Of a stretch of 64,000 bases of DNA, positions 1-9,082 are shown one piece after another. A program made the position numbers and the translations under genes. Position 1 is the stretch's first letter, and every line of letters begins with the position of its first letter. Origin of the DNA: Lachnospiraceae bacterium (GTDB lineage: Bacteria > Bacillota > Clostridia > Lachnospirales > Lachnospiraceae). Under the pieces are notes generated by a model that was not told the origin of the DNA, made no database searches, and was given only the letters and a program-made list of their open reading frames with translations. The DNA is taken from NCBI GenBank assembly GCA_910574195.1, contig CAJTBF010000008.1, positions 96,336 through 160,335 of the forward strand, read 5' to 3'.

Positions 1-621
1 CATAACAATCCCACTGAGCAATCCCGGAACTGACAATGGGAAAATGATTTTGCGAAACACGGTAAAACCATTCGCCCCCAAATCTTTTGCCGCCTCAATG
101 ATATCCTCGTCAATTTCCGCCACGGCATTAAAAATCGGCAGCACCATGTATGGAAGGTAATCATATACCACACCGATCATAATCGCTGCTCCTGTATTGG
201 CCAATTGCAGCGGTTCCATTCCAAGCTTCGCAAGAAGCAGGTTTAGAATCCCATTGTTGGACAGAATCATCTGCCATGCCAGAATCCGCAGAATAAAATT
301 CATCCACATCGGAAGAATCAAAATAAACATCGTAAACCCCTGTTTTCCCAGATTCAGGTGCTTAAGAGCCAACACCAGAGGATACGACAGCAGAATACAA
401 AAAAGGGTACATCCCAGCGCAATTTCCAGAGAAAATACCATCGCTTTCAAATGGATCGGATCAAAAATCGCACTGATATATTCCAGGGAAAATCCTCCCT
501 CCCGGCCTGTCAACGCATATTTGAAAATCACCCCCAAAGGAATCACGGTAAAACCAATAATCCAGACAATATAAGGAGATGAAAGCCATACACGGCTCTT
601 TACGGCACTTCCTTTTTTCAT
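1..621 (-). CDS. potB: Spermidine/putrescine ABC transporter permease PotB (3' end outside window)
   Basis: Inner-membrane permease of a polyamine importer; the 207 codons in the window are the N-terminal part and the gene runs off the left edge in frame. Hydrophobic transmembrane segments are visible from about residue 10 on. The permease EAA loop, which docks on the ATPase, is present near the edge (EAAKDLGANGFTVFRKI). The start at 621 is backed by GGAGG nine bases upstream. It lies 46 bp after potA on the same strand, so it is probably the third gene of a regulator-potA-potB operon, with potC and potD expected beyond the window. Confidence 0.88.
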   Translation of the reverse strand, partial: MKKGSAVKSRVWLSSPYIVWIIGFTVIPLGVIFKYALTGREGGFSLEYISAIFDPIHLKAMVFSLEIALGCTLFCILLSYPLVLALKHLNLGKQGFTMFILILPMWMNFILRILAWQMILSNNGILNLLLAKLGMEPLQLANTGAAIMIGVVYDYLPYMVLPIFNAVAEIDEDIIEAAKDLGANGFTVFRKIIFPLSVPGLLSGIVM

Positions 622-667
622 TACATGATACCTCCATCTACGCACTCGCTTCTTCCGTCCGGCCGAT

Positions 668-1741
668 TCAGAGATCCTCCTTCACTACTTCCGCATCTTC
701 CGAATGAGGCTTATGCATGATCTGAATATTGTCCGGTAAAATTGTCAGACCAACCATACTGCCGATCTGCGCCGGATTCACACTCTGTACAATCCAGTCG
801 TAATGACCTACACGAACCTTAATTTCATAAAAAGCCCCTTTGAAGATGATCGAAACGACCATCCCTTTCAAGTATCCCTCTTCCTCTTCCACAATCACCA
901 GATCTTCCGGGCGGATCACCACGTCCACCAACTCATTGGTGGCAAAACCGGTATCCACACAGGCAATCGGGACGTTCTGAATCTGGACAAGACAATCCTT
1001 CTTCATAATCCCGTCAATGATATTACTGTCCCCGATAAAATCTGCCACGAACGCATTCTGCGGCTCATCGTAAATGCTTTTCGAGGTTCCCATCTGTTGG
1101 ATAATCCCTTTGTTCATCACCACGATCCGATCCGACATGGTAAGCGCCTCTTCCTGATCATGAGTTACATACACAAACGTAATCCCCACTTCCCTTTTAA
1201 TCTTGATCAGCTCCCGCTGCATTCCATGACGCAGTTTCAGATCCAGCGCTCCCAACGGTTCATCCAAAAGCAGAATTTCCGGCTCATTTACAATCGCGCG
1301 CGCTATGGCTACCCGCTGCTGCTGCCCTCCGCTTAAAGAATCCGGCTTTCGGCTCTCATATCCGTCCATATTCACCAACTTCAATGCATATCGGATCTTA
1401 TCTTTGATATACTGCTGGCTTTTCTTCTTCAACCGCAGTCCAAATGCAATATTTTCTTCCACACTCATATGCGGAAACAACGAATATTTCTGAAATACCG
1501 TGTTTACATTTCTCTTGTCCGGAGAAAATCCCGTAATATCCTTTCCTTCAAAAAGAACACGTCCTTCGTCCGGTTTCTCAAACCCGCCGATGATCCGGAG
1601 AGTCGTGGACTTTCCGCAGCCGGACGGTCCGAGAAGTGTAATAAATTCATTCCGTCCGATCTCCAGGTTCAACCGTTCCAATACTTGTTTGCCGTCAAAA
1701 GCTTTGCTGACAGAATCCAATTCCAAAATAACGTCTTTCAT
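668..1741 (-). CDS. potA: Spermidine/putrescine ABC transporter ATP-binding protein PotA
   Basis: Cytoplasmic ATPase that energises polyamine import through PotB/PotC. It has a Walker A motif (GPSGCGKST, about residue 39), the Q-loop VFQKYSLFPHMSV, the signature LSGGQQQRVAIARA, Walker B ILLLDEPLGALD and the switch histidine in VTHDQEEAL. A C-terminal TOBE-like region starts near residue 240 (VVIRPEDLVIVEEEE). The length of 357 aa is usual for PotA. The gene follows the cupin regulator by 9 bp and precedes potB, so the three are probably co-transcribed from the promoter at 2353-2380. Confidence 0.93.
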   Translation of the reverse strand: MKDVILELDSVSKAFDGKQVLERLNLEIGRNEFITLLGPSGCGKSTTLRIIGGFEKPDEGRVLFEGKDITGFSPDKRNVNTVFQKYSLFPHMSVEENIAFGLRLKKKSQQYIKDKIRYALKLVNMDGYESRKPDSLSGGQQQRVAIARAIVNEPEILLLDEPLGALDLKLRHGMQRELIKIKREVGITFVYVTHDQEEALTMSDRIVVMNKGIIQQMGTSKSIYDEPQNAFVADFIGDSNIIDGIMKKDCLVQIQNVPIACVDTGFATNELVDVVIRPEDLVIVEEEEGYLKGMVVSIIFKGAFYEIKVRVGHYDWIVQSVNPAQIGSMVGLTILPDNIQIMHKPHSEDAEVVKEDL

Positions 1742-1750
1742 AACTCCTCC

Positions 1751-2299
1751 TTAAAAGCTCGGGGGGCTGCTAATCCATAAAATGGTGGAAACCTTTTTAG
1801 AAGCCGAACTAATCTTATGTTTTCGATTCGCCGGAAAGATAAAAGAATCTCCTTTCCGCACGCTCAAAACCTGTTCCCCATAGTGCACCTGAATTTTCCC
1901 GTCCAATACGTACCCAAACTCTTCCCCCTCATGAGGCTTATCAACCGGCATGGACTGCCCGGGCTGAAGGCGTACAAGAATGGGCTCCAGACTTCTGCTC
2001 TGTGCCGTTGCAATCAGCCAGATAATACTGTTCCCCTCCTCATCCTCCTTCTCAAAATAATCTTCCTTCGGAAATACGACCTGCTGCCCGTCCTCTTCAT
2101 GGAAAAAGTCGGAAAGATTCGTTCCCAGACACTCCACAATATCCAAAAGGGTAGAGATAGAAGGTGCTGTAAGGCCGCGTTCCAGCTGCGAAATAAATCC
2201 CTTCGTCAATTCCGTACGATCGGCAAGTTCTTCCTGCGTCAGTCCATTTTGATTTCGGAGATTCCGGATTTTTGTTCCAATCTGCTCTTCGATATTCAT
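1751..2299 (-). CDS. XRE-family regulator with C-terminal cupin domain
   Basis: Probable transcriptional regulator of the downstream polyamine transport genes. Residues 1-70 form a Cro/C1-type helix-turn-helix (LTQEELADRTELTKGFISQLE). Residues 105-180 form a cupin-2 beta-barrel with the pattern PHEGEEFGYVLDGKIQVHYG, where the small-molecule effector usually binds. This architecture (PuuR/SinR-like HTH plus cupin) is commonly encoded next to potABCD. Autoregulation and polyamine sensing are inferred from position only. A sigma-A promoter lies 54 bp upstream. Confidence 0.88.
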   Translation of the reverse strand: MNIEEQIGTKIRNLRNQNGLTQEELADRTELTKGFISQLERGLTAPSISTLLDIVECLGTNLSDFFHEEDGQQVVFPKEDYFEKEDEEGNSIIWLIATAQSRSLEPILVRLQPGQSMPVDKPHEGEEFGYVLDGKIQVHYGEQVLSVRKGDSFIFPANRKHKISSASKKVSTILWISSPPSF

Positions 2300-2352
2300 T
2301 GTCTATAACTTCCTCTTCTTAGAGTTACTAAACTTTTTATTTACCACAATCA

Positions 2353-2380
2353 ATTATACATATACTAAGATAAAAGTCAA
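2353..2380 (-). promoter_or_regulatory. Sigma-A promoter of the regulator-potAB operon
   Basis: On the minus strand TTGACT (2375-2380), 16 bp, TATAAT (2353-2358). It lies upstream of the cupin regulator start at 2299 in an otherwise AT-rich non-coding stretch. Confidence 0.7.
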
Positions 2381-2477
2381 CTATTATTTGTACTTTTATT
2401 GGAAATAAAGTAATTATTCAGCCCAGGACTTTGCACTTGCTGCAAAGTCCGTAAGAATGTGTAAATCCAGCCAAGGA

Positions 2478-2553
2478 ATCCAGCCCTTTTCTGAAAGCAA
2501 ACTTTAAATGGGCTGGATTTGTGTAACAGTGAGGCCGAAGGCTAAATTGTTAC
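2478..2553. repeat. Two adjacent hairpins; the second is a dispersed 31-nt stem-loop
   Basis: The first hairpin has arms AATCCAGCCC / GGGCTGGATT (about 2478-2520). The second, at 2523-2553, reads GTAACAGTGAGGCC-GAA-GGCT...TTGTTAC. The same 31-nt stem-loop, with five differences, recurs at 50996-51026 in an unrelated intergenic region, so it is a dispersed REP-like hairpin and not part of either neighbouring gene. Confidence 0.55.
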
Positions 2554-2556
2554 GAA

Positions 2557-2610
2557 ATAAAAATCCGGGACATGGCAGCGATTCTTCTGTCCGCCGCCGT
2601 ATCCCGGTCT
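2557..2610 (-). terminator. Terminator downstream of the nucleoside kinase gene
   Basis: Read on the minus strand, CCGGGATA...TGTCCCGG is followed by ATTTTTATTT. It lies 45 bp beyond the kinase stop codon and would end the long dgt-to-kinase transcript. Confidence 0.65.
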
Positions 2611-2654
2611 TTCTTTTTATGTAACGAATACAGCCTCTTCCTTTTCAGATTTTT

Positions 2655-4325
2655 TTATAAATTGAAACAACCGCCGCCGATAAATTCCCTCAATAAAGAT
2701 TTCATCGGAACCACCTCGCTTCCGATTCCCACAAAATAGTCAAAAAACTTCAGCAGCCGTTTCGCTTCCGTATATTCCTCACTTTTTTTATCCACCCCAA
2801 AAAGCAGCGGCTCCACATACGGCTTCAACACGGCTAGTTCATACAAAAGGGAAGAATTGAACATGGCGTCCGCCTCCTCCTGGAAGGGGAAAATATTATT
2901 TTCCTCTCCTCTGCGTACAGACTGCCACATGGCAATCGTCCCCTGGGCCGAAGTCCCCCGGGTTCTGGCATCCCGAACCAGACGGCGGATAAGACGTCCG
3001 TCCGTAGACGGAATCCGGTTATGCTCGTCAATGTTCAACTGTGTCAGCGCGCTGATATATATTTTGAATTTATTGGCATCATCCAGCATCTCTGTCAATC
3101 TGGGATTCAGACAATGAATCCCCTCAATGACCAAAATATCGTTACTGCCAAGCTTTGTAACCGTATCGGAGCGATTCTGCTTCCCGGCCTTGAAATCAAA
3201 GACCGGCATATAGACTTCTTCCCCGTTCAGCAGTGCTTTCATGTCATGATTAAACAGTTCGATATCAATGGCCTCCAGGCATTCGAAGTCGTATTTTCCG
3301 TTTTCATCCCGCGGCGTCCGCTCCCGGTCCACAAAATAATTATCCACAGCGATTGGACGGGGCGTCAGCCCATTTACTTTCAACTGAATGGAAAGGCGAT
3401 GGGAAAATGTTGTCTTCCCGGAGGACGAAGGCCCGGCAATCAGAACAAATTTTACATCCGGGCGATCCGCAATCTGTTTTGCAATCTCTCCGATCATTCG
3501 CTCCTGATGCGCTTCCTGTACCAAAACCACTTCCCGCATATCTCCCTTTGTCACCTGGTCATTGAGCGCTCCCACCGTATCAATCCCCTGCCGGTCTCCC
3601 CATGCCACCGATTCCTGCAGCACATGAAACAGTTTCCGATGCGGTGCAAAAGGCGGCACCACATTGGGCTGTCCCTGCACCGGCATTTGAATCACAAATC
3701 CTTCCCCATACAGATGCAGGGAAAAATACTGCAGATATCCTGCATCCGGAACCATATATCCATAATAATAATCTTCATATTCATTCATCCGGTAAATATT
3801 CACCCGGGAAGCACGCCGATATTCAAACAGCCGCTCCTTGTCATACATTTTATACTTATGGAACAGCTCTACCGCCTCGTCAGTATGTATCGTGTACTTT
3901 TCAATCGGTACTCTTTCTTCTACCAGGCTGTGCATTCTTGCCTCCACTTTTTGTAAGAATGCTTCATCCACCACCAGACTTCCTTCCACCGTACAATAAT
4001 ATCCTTTGCTTACGGAAAAATGGATCCGTACCCGCTCCACACAGGCTTCCGTGCCCACGTCATGCACCGCTTTTACAAGCAGAAGACACATACTGCGCCG
4101 GTAGGTCTGGTTCCCGACCGGATCCGCAGTTGTAACAAATTCCAACTGGCAATCATCTTTCAGAGTTTTATTCAATTCCTGCAGGCGGCGCTGATTTACA
4201 GATACCAATACAATCGAATGCGGATAGTCTTCCTGGAAATCCTCCGCAATTCTTCTGTAAGTTGTGCCGGCCTCGTAACACTTTGTTTTCTCTTTGCTCT
4301 TTACGGTACATATTTTTTTCCCCAT
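2655..4325 (-). CDS. Nucleoside (uridine-like) kinase with N-terminal TGS/ThrRS-like region
   Basis: Predicted cytoplasmic P-loop kinase of the phosphoribulokinase/uridine kinase family. The first ~250 residues resemble the TGS and second additional domains of threonyl-tRNA synthetase (MGKKICTVKSKEKT start). The kinase part begins near residue 290 with the Walker A motif GPSSSGKTTF, then the substrate loop VDNYFVDRERTPRDENG. The frame stays open further upstream, but the start at 4325 has AGGAGG four bases before it and matches the family N-terminus, giving 556 aa. It is the last gene of the rpoD-trmK-nif3 string. The exact substrate is not shown by the sequence. Confidence 0.85.
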   Translation of the reverse strand: MGKKICTVKSKEKTKCYEAGTTYRRIAEDFQEDYPHSIVLVSVNQRRLQELNKTLKDDCQLEFVTTADPVGNQTYRRSMCLLLVKAVHDVGTEACVERVRIHFSVSKGYYCTVEGSLVVDEAFLQKVEARMHSLVEERVPIEKYTIHTDEAVELFHKYKMYDKERLFEYRRASRVNIYRMNEYEDYYYGYMVPDAGYLQYFSLHLYGEGFVIQMPVQGQPNVVPPFAPHRKLFHVLQESVAWGDRQGIDTVGALNDQVTKGDMREVVLVQEAHQERMIGEIAKQIADRPDVKFVLIAGPSSSGKTTFSHRLSIQLKVNGLTPRPIAVDNYFVDRERTPRDENGKYDFECLEAIDIELFNHDMKALLNGEEVYMPVFDFKAGKQNRSDTVTKLGSNDILVIEGIHCLNPRLTEMLDDANKFKIYISALTQLNIDEHNRIPSTDGRLIRRLVRDARTRGTSAQGTIAMWQSVRRGEENNIFPFQEEADAMFNSSLLYELAVLKPYVEPLLFGVDKKSEEYTEAKRLLKFFDYFVGIGSEVVPMKSLLREFIGGGCFNL

Positions 4326-4453
4326 GATTCCTCCTGTCCGGTTATCATACCTGTCCTGTCTTTCTGTCTGGTTCGTTCCTGATTCAAACATCTCTGTTCT
4401 GCTTTTCATCCTATGATCTCTTCTTTTATTACTCTTTCGCGTTCCCACCATCC

Positions 4454-5236
4454 TCAGAGATAGCAAAACGGCTGCTCGAACGAAACCGTCAGGACCTCGA
4501 TTCCTTCTGTCCGTTCTTCCAAAAAACGCTTCATATCTTCTTTAAATATATATTCCGTTCCGTAATGCCCCGCATCAATCACAGCCAGTCCCTGTTCCCA
4601 TGCGTCGATTCCGTCATGATGTCCTATATCTCCGGTCACGAGCACATCCGCTCCTTTTGAGATTGCCGGATATATGGCACTCTTTCCGGCCCCCGGAGAT
4701 ATGGCCAGACATTGTACACTCTGTTTTGGATCTCCAAACACTTTCACGGTATCCAGCCTGAGACATTCCTTCACATATGCACAGCATTCCTGCAGCGTCA
4801 GCGGCTTTTTTAACATTCCGATCCGTCCGATTCCTTCCTCCTTCTGATTCCTCTCCATGGTCACATCCAGCACCTGCGCATCCTGCAAATGCAAAATCCG
4901 GCCGGCCAGTTCCGCCATACCAAGTACATCATAATTGGTATGCATGGCATAATAGGAAATGTCGTTCTGAATCAACTTCCACACCCGCCGGCCTACAAAA
5001 TCTTCCTCCGTGACACATTCCAGCGGTTGAAAAAGCAGCGGATGATGTGTAATCAATAAATCCGCATGCGATTCTACGGCATATTGTACCACTTCTTCTG
5101 TGGCATCCAGCGCCAGGCAAATCCGTCTCACTTCCTTTTTCTTTCTCCCTACCTGCAATCCCACATGGTCAAATCCCAGGGCTGCTTCTTTTGGATAGAC
5201 CGCCTCTATCCTCTCTATAATATCCTTACATTGCAT
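4454..5236 (-). CDS. Nif3-like dinuclear metal centre protein
   Basis: Member of the Nif3/YqfO family, which forms hexameric rings carrying two metal ions per subunit; the reaction is not firmly established. Metal-ligand signatures are visible: ITHHPLLF near residue 64, HTNYDV near 100 and DAGHYGTEY near 220. At 260 aa it is the short form without the inserted PII-like domain of YqfO. Its start overlaps the trmK stop by 11 bp, so the two are translationally coupled, an arrangement common in Firmicutes. Confidence 0.9.
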   Translation of the reverse strand: MQCKDIIERIEAVYPKEAALGFDHVGLQVGRKKKEVRRICLALDATEEVVQYAVESHADLLITHHPLLFQPLECVTEEDFVGRRVWKLIQNDISYYAMHTNYDVLGMAELAGRILHLQDAQVLDVTMERNQKEEGIGRIGMLKKPLTLQECCAYVKECLRLDTVKVFGDPKQSVQCLAISPGAGKSAIYPAISKGADVLVTGDIGHHDGIDAWEQGLAVIDAGHYGTEYIFKEDMKRFLEERTEGIEVLTVSFEQPFCYL

Positions 5237-6044
5237 AATATTCCAACCCTTTCCGTATCCATTCCAATTCCTGCTCCAATTCCGCCCTTCGTTTTAAAAT
5301 CCGCTCGCCTGCATTTCCTGCAATTTCGGACAGAATCTGCTTTTTTGTCTTATATTCTTTTTCCAGATATTCTTTCAGTACAAGGTGGCGCCCCTCCAAA
5401 AGCAGCTTTCCATAACGTCGTTCTGCCATCCCCCAGCCGGCAATCCTTTCAGAATCCGTCTTCTTCCCTCCTTCGGCGTTCTTTTCCGTTCCTTCTTCCC
5501 GTCTCTTTTGAACCACTTCTCTAAAATCTGACGGATTCCTCCTGGCCGATTCCTCTCCCGCAGTCCGCACCGGAGGAGCCACTTTCATCATAGGATAATA
5601 CTTTCCATCCTCTTTTACCATGTTTTCCGCAAGGAACAAAAAACCTTCCTCCAAGAGGAAGGTTCTGACTTTTGCAATCTCTGACTGCGGCTGCAGAACA
5701 CATTCCGTCAGACTTGAAGTCACCTCCGGATATGCCTTCAAAATCCGTATCATCAATCCGCCGCCCATACCGGTGAGAACCGCTGTATCCACTTCAAACG
5801 CAGACAGCTTCTGCATCCCATCCGATAACCGCAATTCTATTTTCTCCGCCATACCACAGGCATGTACATGTGCTTTCGCCCGTTTTAAAGGTCCCTCGTT
5901 GACATCCAGTGCAATCGCAGAAACCGCCCGCTGCCTCTCCACCAGATAAATCGGAAGATATGCGTGATCCGTGCCGATGTCTGCAATCCGGCTTCCGGTA
6001 CTGACAAGTTCCGCCGCCGCCCGCAGCCTGTTTGACAATTCCAT
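5226..6044 (-). CDS. trmK: tRNA (adenine(22)-N1)-methyltransferase TrmK
   Basis: SAM-dependent enzyme that methylates N1 of A22 in tRNA, acting in the cytoplasm. The N-terminal Rossmann fold has the SAM motif GSRIADIGTDHAYLPIYL (residues ~16-34) and the catalytic-region VLTGMGGGLM. The C-terminal third is a charged coiled-coil (residues ~215-270), as in the family. A longer frame begins at 6197 inside rpoD, but 6044 has AGGAG seven bases upstream and gives the family N-terminus MELSNRL. It lies 10 bp after rpoD and overlaps the Nif3-like gene. Confidence 0.92.
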   Translation of the reverse strand: MELSNRLRAAAELVSTGSRIADIGTDHAYLPIYLVERQRAVSAIALDVNEGPLKRAKAHVHACGMAEKIELRLSDGMQKLSAFEVDTAVLTGMGGGLMIRILKAYPEVTSSLTECVLQPQSEIAKVRTFLLEEGFLFLAENMVKEDGKYYPMMKVAPPVRTAGEESARRNPSDFREVVQKRREEGTEKNAEGGKKTDSERIAGWGMAERRYGKLLLEGRHLVLKEYLEKEYKTKKQILSEIAGNAGERILKRRAELEQELEWIRKGLEYYAM

Positions 6045-6054
6045 ATCCGCTCTC

Positions 6055-7170
6055 CTAATCCAGGTAATCCCGAAGCTTCCGGCTCCGGCTGGGATGACGG
6101 AGCTTCCGCAATGCCTTGGCCTCAATCTGACGGATTCGCTCTCTGGTGACATCAAACTCTTTTCCCACTTCTTCCAGTGTCCGCGCCCTTCCGTCATTCA
6201 TACCAAACCGCAGACGCAGCACTTTCTGTTCCCGGTCTGTCAACGTATCCAACACCTCGTCCAATTGCTCTTTGAGCAATGTCTGCGCGGCGGCCTCCGC
6301 TGGAATCGGCACATTGTCATCCTGAATGAAATCACCAAGATGGCTGTCTTCTTCCTCCCCGATCGGCGTCTCCAAAGACACCGGTTCCTGGGAGATCTTT
6401 AAAATCTCACGCACCCGGTCCACCGGCATATCCAATTCTTTTGCAATCTCCTCCGGCGTGGGTTCCCGCCCCAACTCCTGCAGCAATTGTCTGGACACAC
6501 GGATCAATTTATTAATCGTCTCCACCATATGCACCGGAATTCGAATGGTTCTCGCCTGGTCTGCAATGGCTCTTGTAATTGCCTGGCGAATCCACCACGT
6601 AGCATACGTACTGAATTTATATCCCTTGTGATAGTCAAACTTCTCTACCGCTTTGATCAGGCCCAGGTTTCCTTCCTGGATCAGATCCAAAAACAACATA
6701 CCGCGCCCCACATATCGCTTGGCAATGCTCACCACAAGACGCAGGTTAGCTTCTGCCAGTTCTTTCTTTGCATCCTCATCCCCATCCTCCATCTTCTGGG
6801 CAAGTTCAATCTCCCGTTCCGCACTCAGAAGCGGCACTTTTCCGATCTCTTTCAGATACATACGCACAGGATCCTCAATGCTTACACCATCCGGAACTGA
6901 CAGATCAATATTCTCTACATCTACGTCCTCTTCTTCTGCCAGAATCACATCCATGTCGATGTCTGCATCATCGTCACTACCATTAATACGGAGCACGTCC
7001 ACATTATTTGCTTCCAGATATTCATATACCTTGTCCATCTGTTCCGCATTCAGTTCCATGTCATGGAAAAAATCGTTGATCTCCGGGATTTCCAGAATAC
7101 TTTTCTTCTTTTTTCCCAGAGCAACCAACTCTTTCAAACGCTCCATAAATTTCTGTGTGTTCTCTTCCAT
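6055..7170 (-). CDS. rpoD: Primary RNA polymerase sigma factor RpoD (SigA)
   Basis: Housekeeping sigma-70 factor that directs RNA polymerase to TTGACA/TATAAT promoters. Region 1.2 begins near residue 95 ([18 protein letters not shown]). Region 2 contains [17 protein letters not shown], which melts and binds the -10 element. The region 4.2 helix-turn-helix ([19 protein letters not shown]) ends the protein. At 371 aa it has the short region 1.1 typical of Firmicutes. It sits between dnaG and trmK in the classical macromolecular-synthesis cluster. Confidence 0.98.
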   Translation of the reverse strand: MEENTQKFMERLKELVALGKKKKSILEIPEINDFFHDMELNAEQMDKVYEYLEANNVDVLRINGSDDDADIDMDVILAEEEDVDVENIDLSVPDGVSIEDPVRMYLKEIGKVPLLSAEREIELAQKMEDGDEDAKKELAEANLRLVVSIAKRYVGRGMLFLDLIQEGNLGLIKAVEKFDYHKGYKFSTYATWWIRQAITRAIADQARTIRIPVHMVETINKLIRVSRQLLQELGREPTPEEIAKELDMPVDRVREILKISQEPVSLETPIGEEEDSHLGDFIQDDNVPIPAEAAAQTLLKEQLDEVLDTLTDREQKVLRLRFGMNDGRARTLEEVGKEFDVTRERIRQIEAKALRKLRHPSRSRKLRDYLD

Positions 7171-7227
7171 GTGTCCTTCCTTCCTCTGCCTGCCAGAACG
7201 GCAGACGATCTTGTTTTAATTTTATCC

Positions 7228-9003
7228 TCATTCCAAAGAAATATGCAGTTTTTCCAAATTCCCAAGGTTTCTTTTCTCTTCCATCAGGCGCTGTAATCCC
7301 TTTATATCCGCCGGATCCAGATTCCGGATCCGTACGTCGATACTGTTGGATTTTACCCGCAGGATGGAATCCTTCAGTGCCCGTTCTTTTTCCTCCGCCG
7401 TGGAAATCTTCTGAATCTTTGTATGGAATAAAGACGCGGCTTCCCGATGTTCCTCTTCTTCTGTAAAATGGTTGATGATCTTTGCCGGATTCACCTCCCC
7501 CGTCTGATACTGCTCATACAAAAGCCCTGCGACAGTCCGGTATAACGGTTCCGTAAAATCTTCCGGTAAAATATACGGACAAACACTTTGAAATACCCGC
7601 TCCTCCTCAATCATCCAGGTCAACAGGACCTTTTGAGACGTTTGATTGGCATTCTCTTTTTTTACAGGCTTTGACGCCGCCGTTTTGGGGCGTTCCACCG
7701 GCTTTGCCATACCCGTGCGAACCGCCATCTTTGTCACCAGCTTCTGCAGACTCTCCTCCTTGATCTGATAAGTTCTCGCCACAGCTTCCAGATAATTGCT
7801 GCGCTCCAGTTCATCCTCAAATTCCGTCAGCCTTCTTGCCACTTCCTGAAAAAAGGCGGTCTTCTCTTCCGGAAATTCCAGGTGGAAATCTCGTTCCAAC
7901 ACCTCCAAACCAAACAGAAAACCATTGCGCGCTTTTTCAATCCGCTCCTCAAACTCTTTGGCTCCCAGATTCTTTATGAATTCGTCCGGATCCTTATACG
8001 GTTCCATTCGAATCACTCTGGCGGAAATTCCTGCTTCCCGCAGAATCGGGATTGCCCGGAGCGCTGCTTTCGTTCCCGCCTCATCACTGTCATAAGTCAG
8101 ATACACTTCCTGCACATACCGCCGGATCAAAGAAGCGTGTCCTGTTGTCAGAGAAGTTCCCAGAGACGCCACCGCATTAGTGAACCCCGCCTGATGCAGA
8201 GCAATCACATCCATATATCCTTCACACAAAAGAAAATACGTTTTTTTGGTAGAGCGGGCACGATGCAGTCCGTACAGATTCCGGCTTTTATCAAAAATCA
8301 ATGTCTCCGGTGAGTTCAAATACTTGGGCTTTCCATCTCCCATCACCCGGCCGCCGAACCCAATCACCCGGCTGTTCACATCCATAATCGGAAACATCAC
8401 CCGGTTCCAGAATTTGTCATATACTCCATGTCTCTCATCCGTACTAATCAGCCCCGCCTGCCGAATCTGCTCTTCTTTGTATCCTTTGGAACGCAGGAAC
8501 TTATACAGGTCGTCGCTGTACTTATTCGAATATCCCAGACCAAATGCTTTGATCGTCTCTTCCGAGAGTCCCCGTTCCCGCAAATATGTATAACCAATCC
8601 TGCCCTGCTCTGCTTTCAATTGTACATAAAAATACCGTGCCGCCATCTTATTGATCTCCAAAAGCAGGGATTTTAAATCTGCCCGTTCTTTCGCTTCCCT
8701 GGAATATTCCATCTTGGGCAGTTCTACACCGGCACGCTGCGCAAGGAACTGTACTGCTTCCACAAACGTATAATTCTCATATTCCATCAAAAAAGTAAAT
8801 ACATTCCCTCCCGCGCCGCATCCGAAACAATAGTACATCTGTTTCTGTCTGCTGACCGAAAAGGAAGGGGATTTTTCATTATGAAAAGGACAGAGTCCAA
8901 AATAGGAACTGCCCTTCTTCTGCAGTCTTACATATCCGGAAATCACATCAACGATATCATTTTTCATCCTGATCTCTTCAATCAAATCTTCCGAATAATA
9001 CAT
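7228..9003 (-). CDS. dnaG: DNA primase DnaG
   Basis: Synthesises RNA primers at the replication fork. A CHC2 zinc finger is at residues ~38-65 (CPFHNEKSPSFSVS, then CFGCGAGG). The TOPRIM catalytic domain has CEGYMDVIALHQAG and the acidic TYDSDEAGTKAA. The C-terminal part should bind DnaB helicase. The start at 9003 (MYYSEDLIEE) is chosen because GGAGG lies five bases upstream; the frame opens six codons earlier. It is followed by rpoD after 57 bp. Confidence 0.97.
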   Translation of the reverse strand: MYYSEDLIEEIRMKNDIVDVISGYVRLQKKGSSYFGLCPFHNEKSPSFSVSRQKQMYYCFGCGAGGNVFTFLMEYENYTFVEAVQFLAQRAGVELPKMEYSREAKERADLKSLLLEINKMAARYFYVQLKAEQGRIGYTYLRERGLSEETIKAFGLGYSNKYSDDLYKFLRSKGYKEEQIRQAGLISTDERHGVYDKFWNRVMFPIMDVNSRVIGFGGRVMGDGKPKYLNSPETLIFDKSRNLYGLHRARSTKKTYFLLCEGYMDVIALHQAGFTNAVASLGTSLTTGHASLIRRYVQEVYLTYDSDEAGTKAALRAIPILREAGISARVIRMEPYKDPDEFIKNLGAKEFEERIEKARNGFLFGLEVLERDFHLEFPEEKTAFFQEVARRLTEFEDELERSNYLEAVARTYQIKEESLQKLVTKMAVRTGMAKPVERPKTAASKPVKKENANQTSQKVLLTWMIEEERVFQSVCPYILPEDFTEPLYRTVAGLLYEQYQTGEVNPAKIINHFTEEEEHREAASLFHTKIQKISTAEEKERALKDSILRVKSNSIDVRIRNLDPADIKGLQRLMEEKRNLGNLEKLHISLE

Positions 9004-9082
9004 CTTTCCCTCCAAAAACATTCCCCTATACTTCTATATTCGACAAAACCTCCCTATTTCCTTTTAAAAAAGCAAATTATTT

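Noticed and set aside
3021..3956. 311-aa plus-strand frame inside the nucleoside kinase gene
   Set aside because: Antisense shadow; the kinase frame has the P-loop and a good start.
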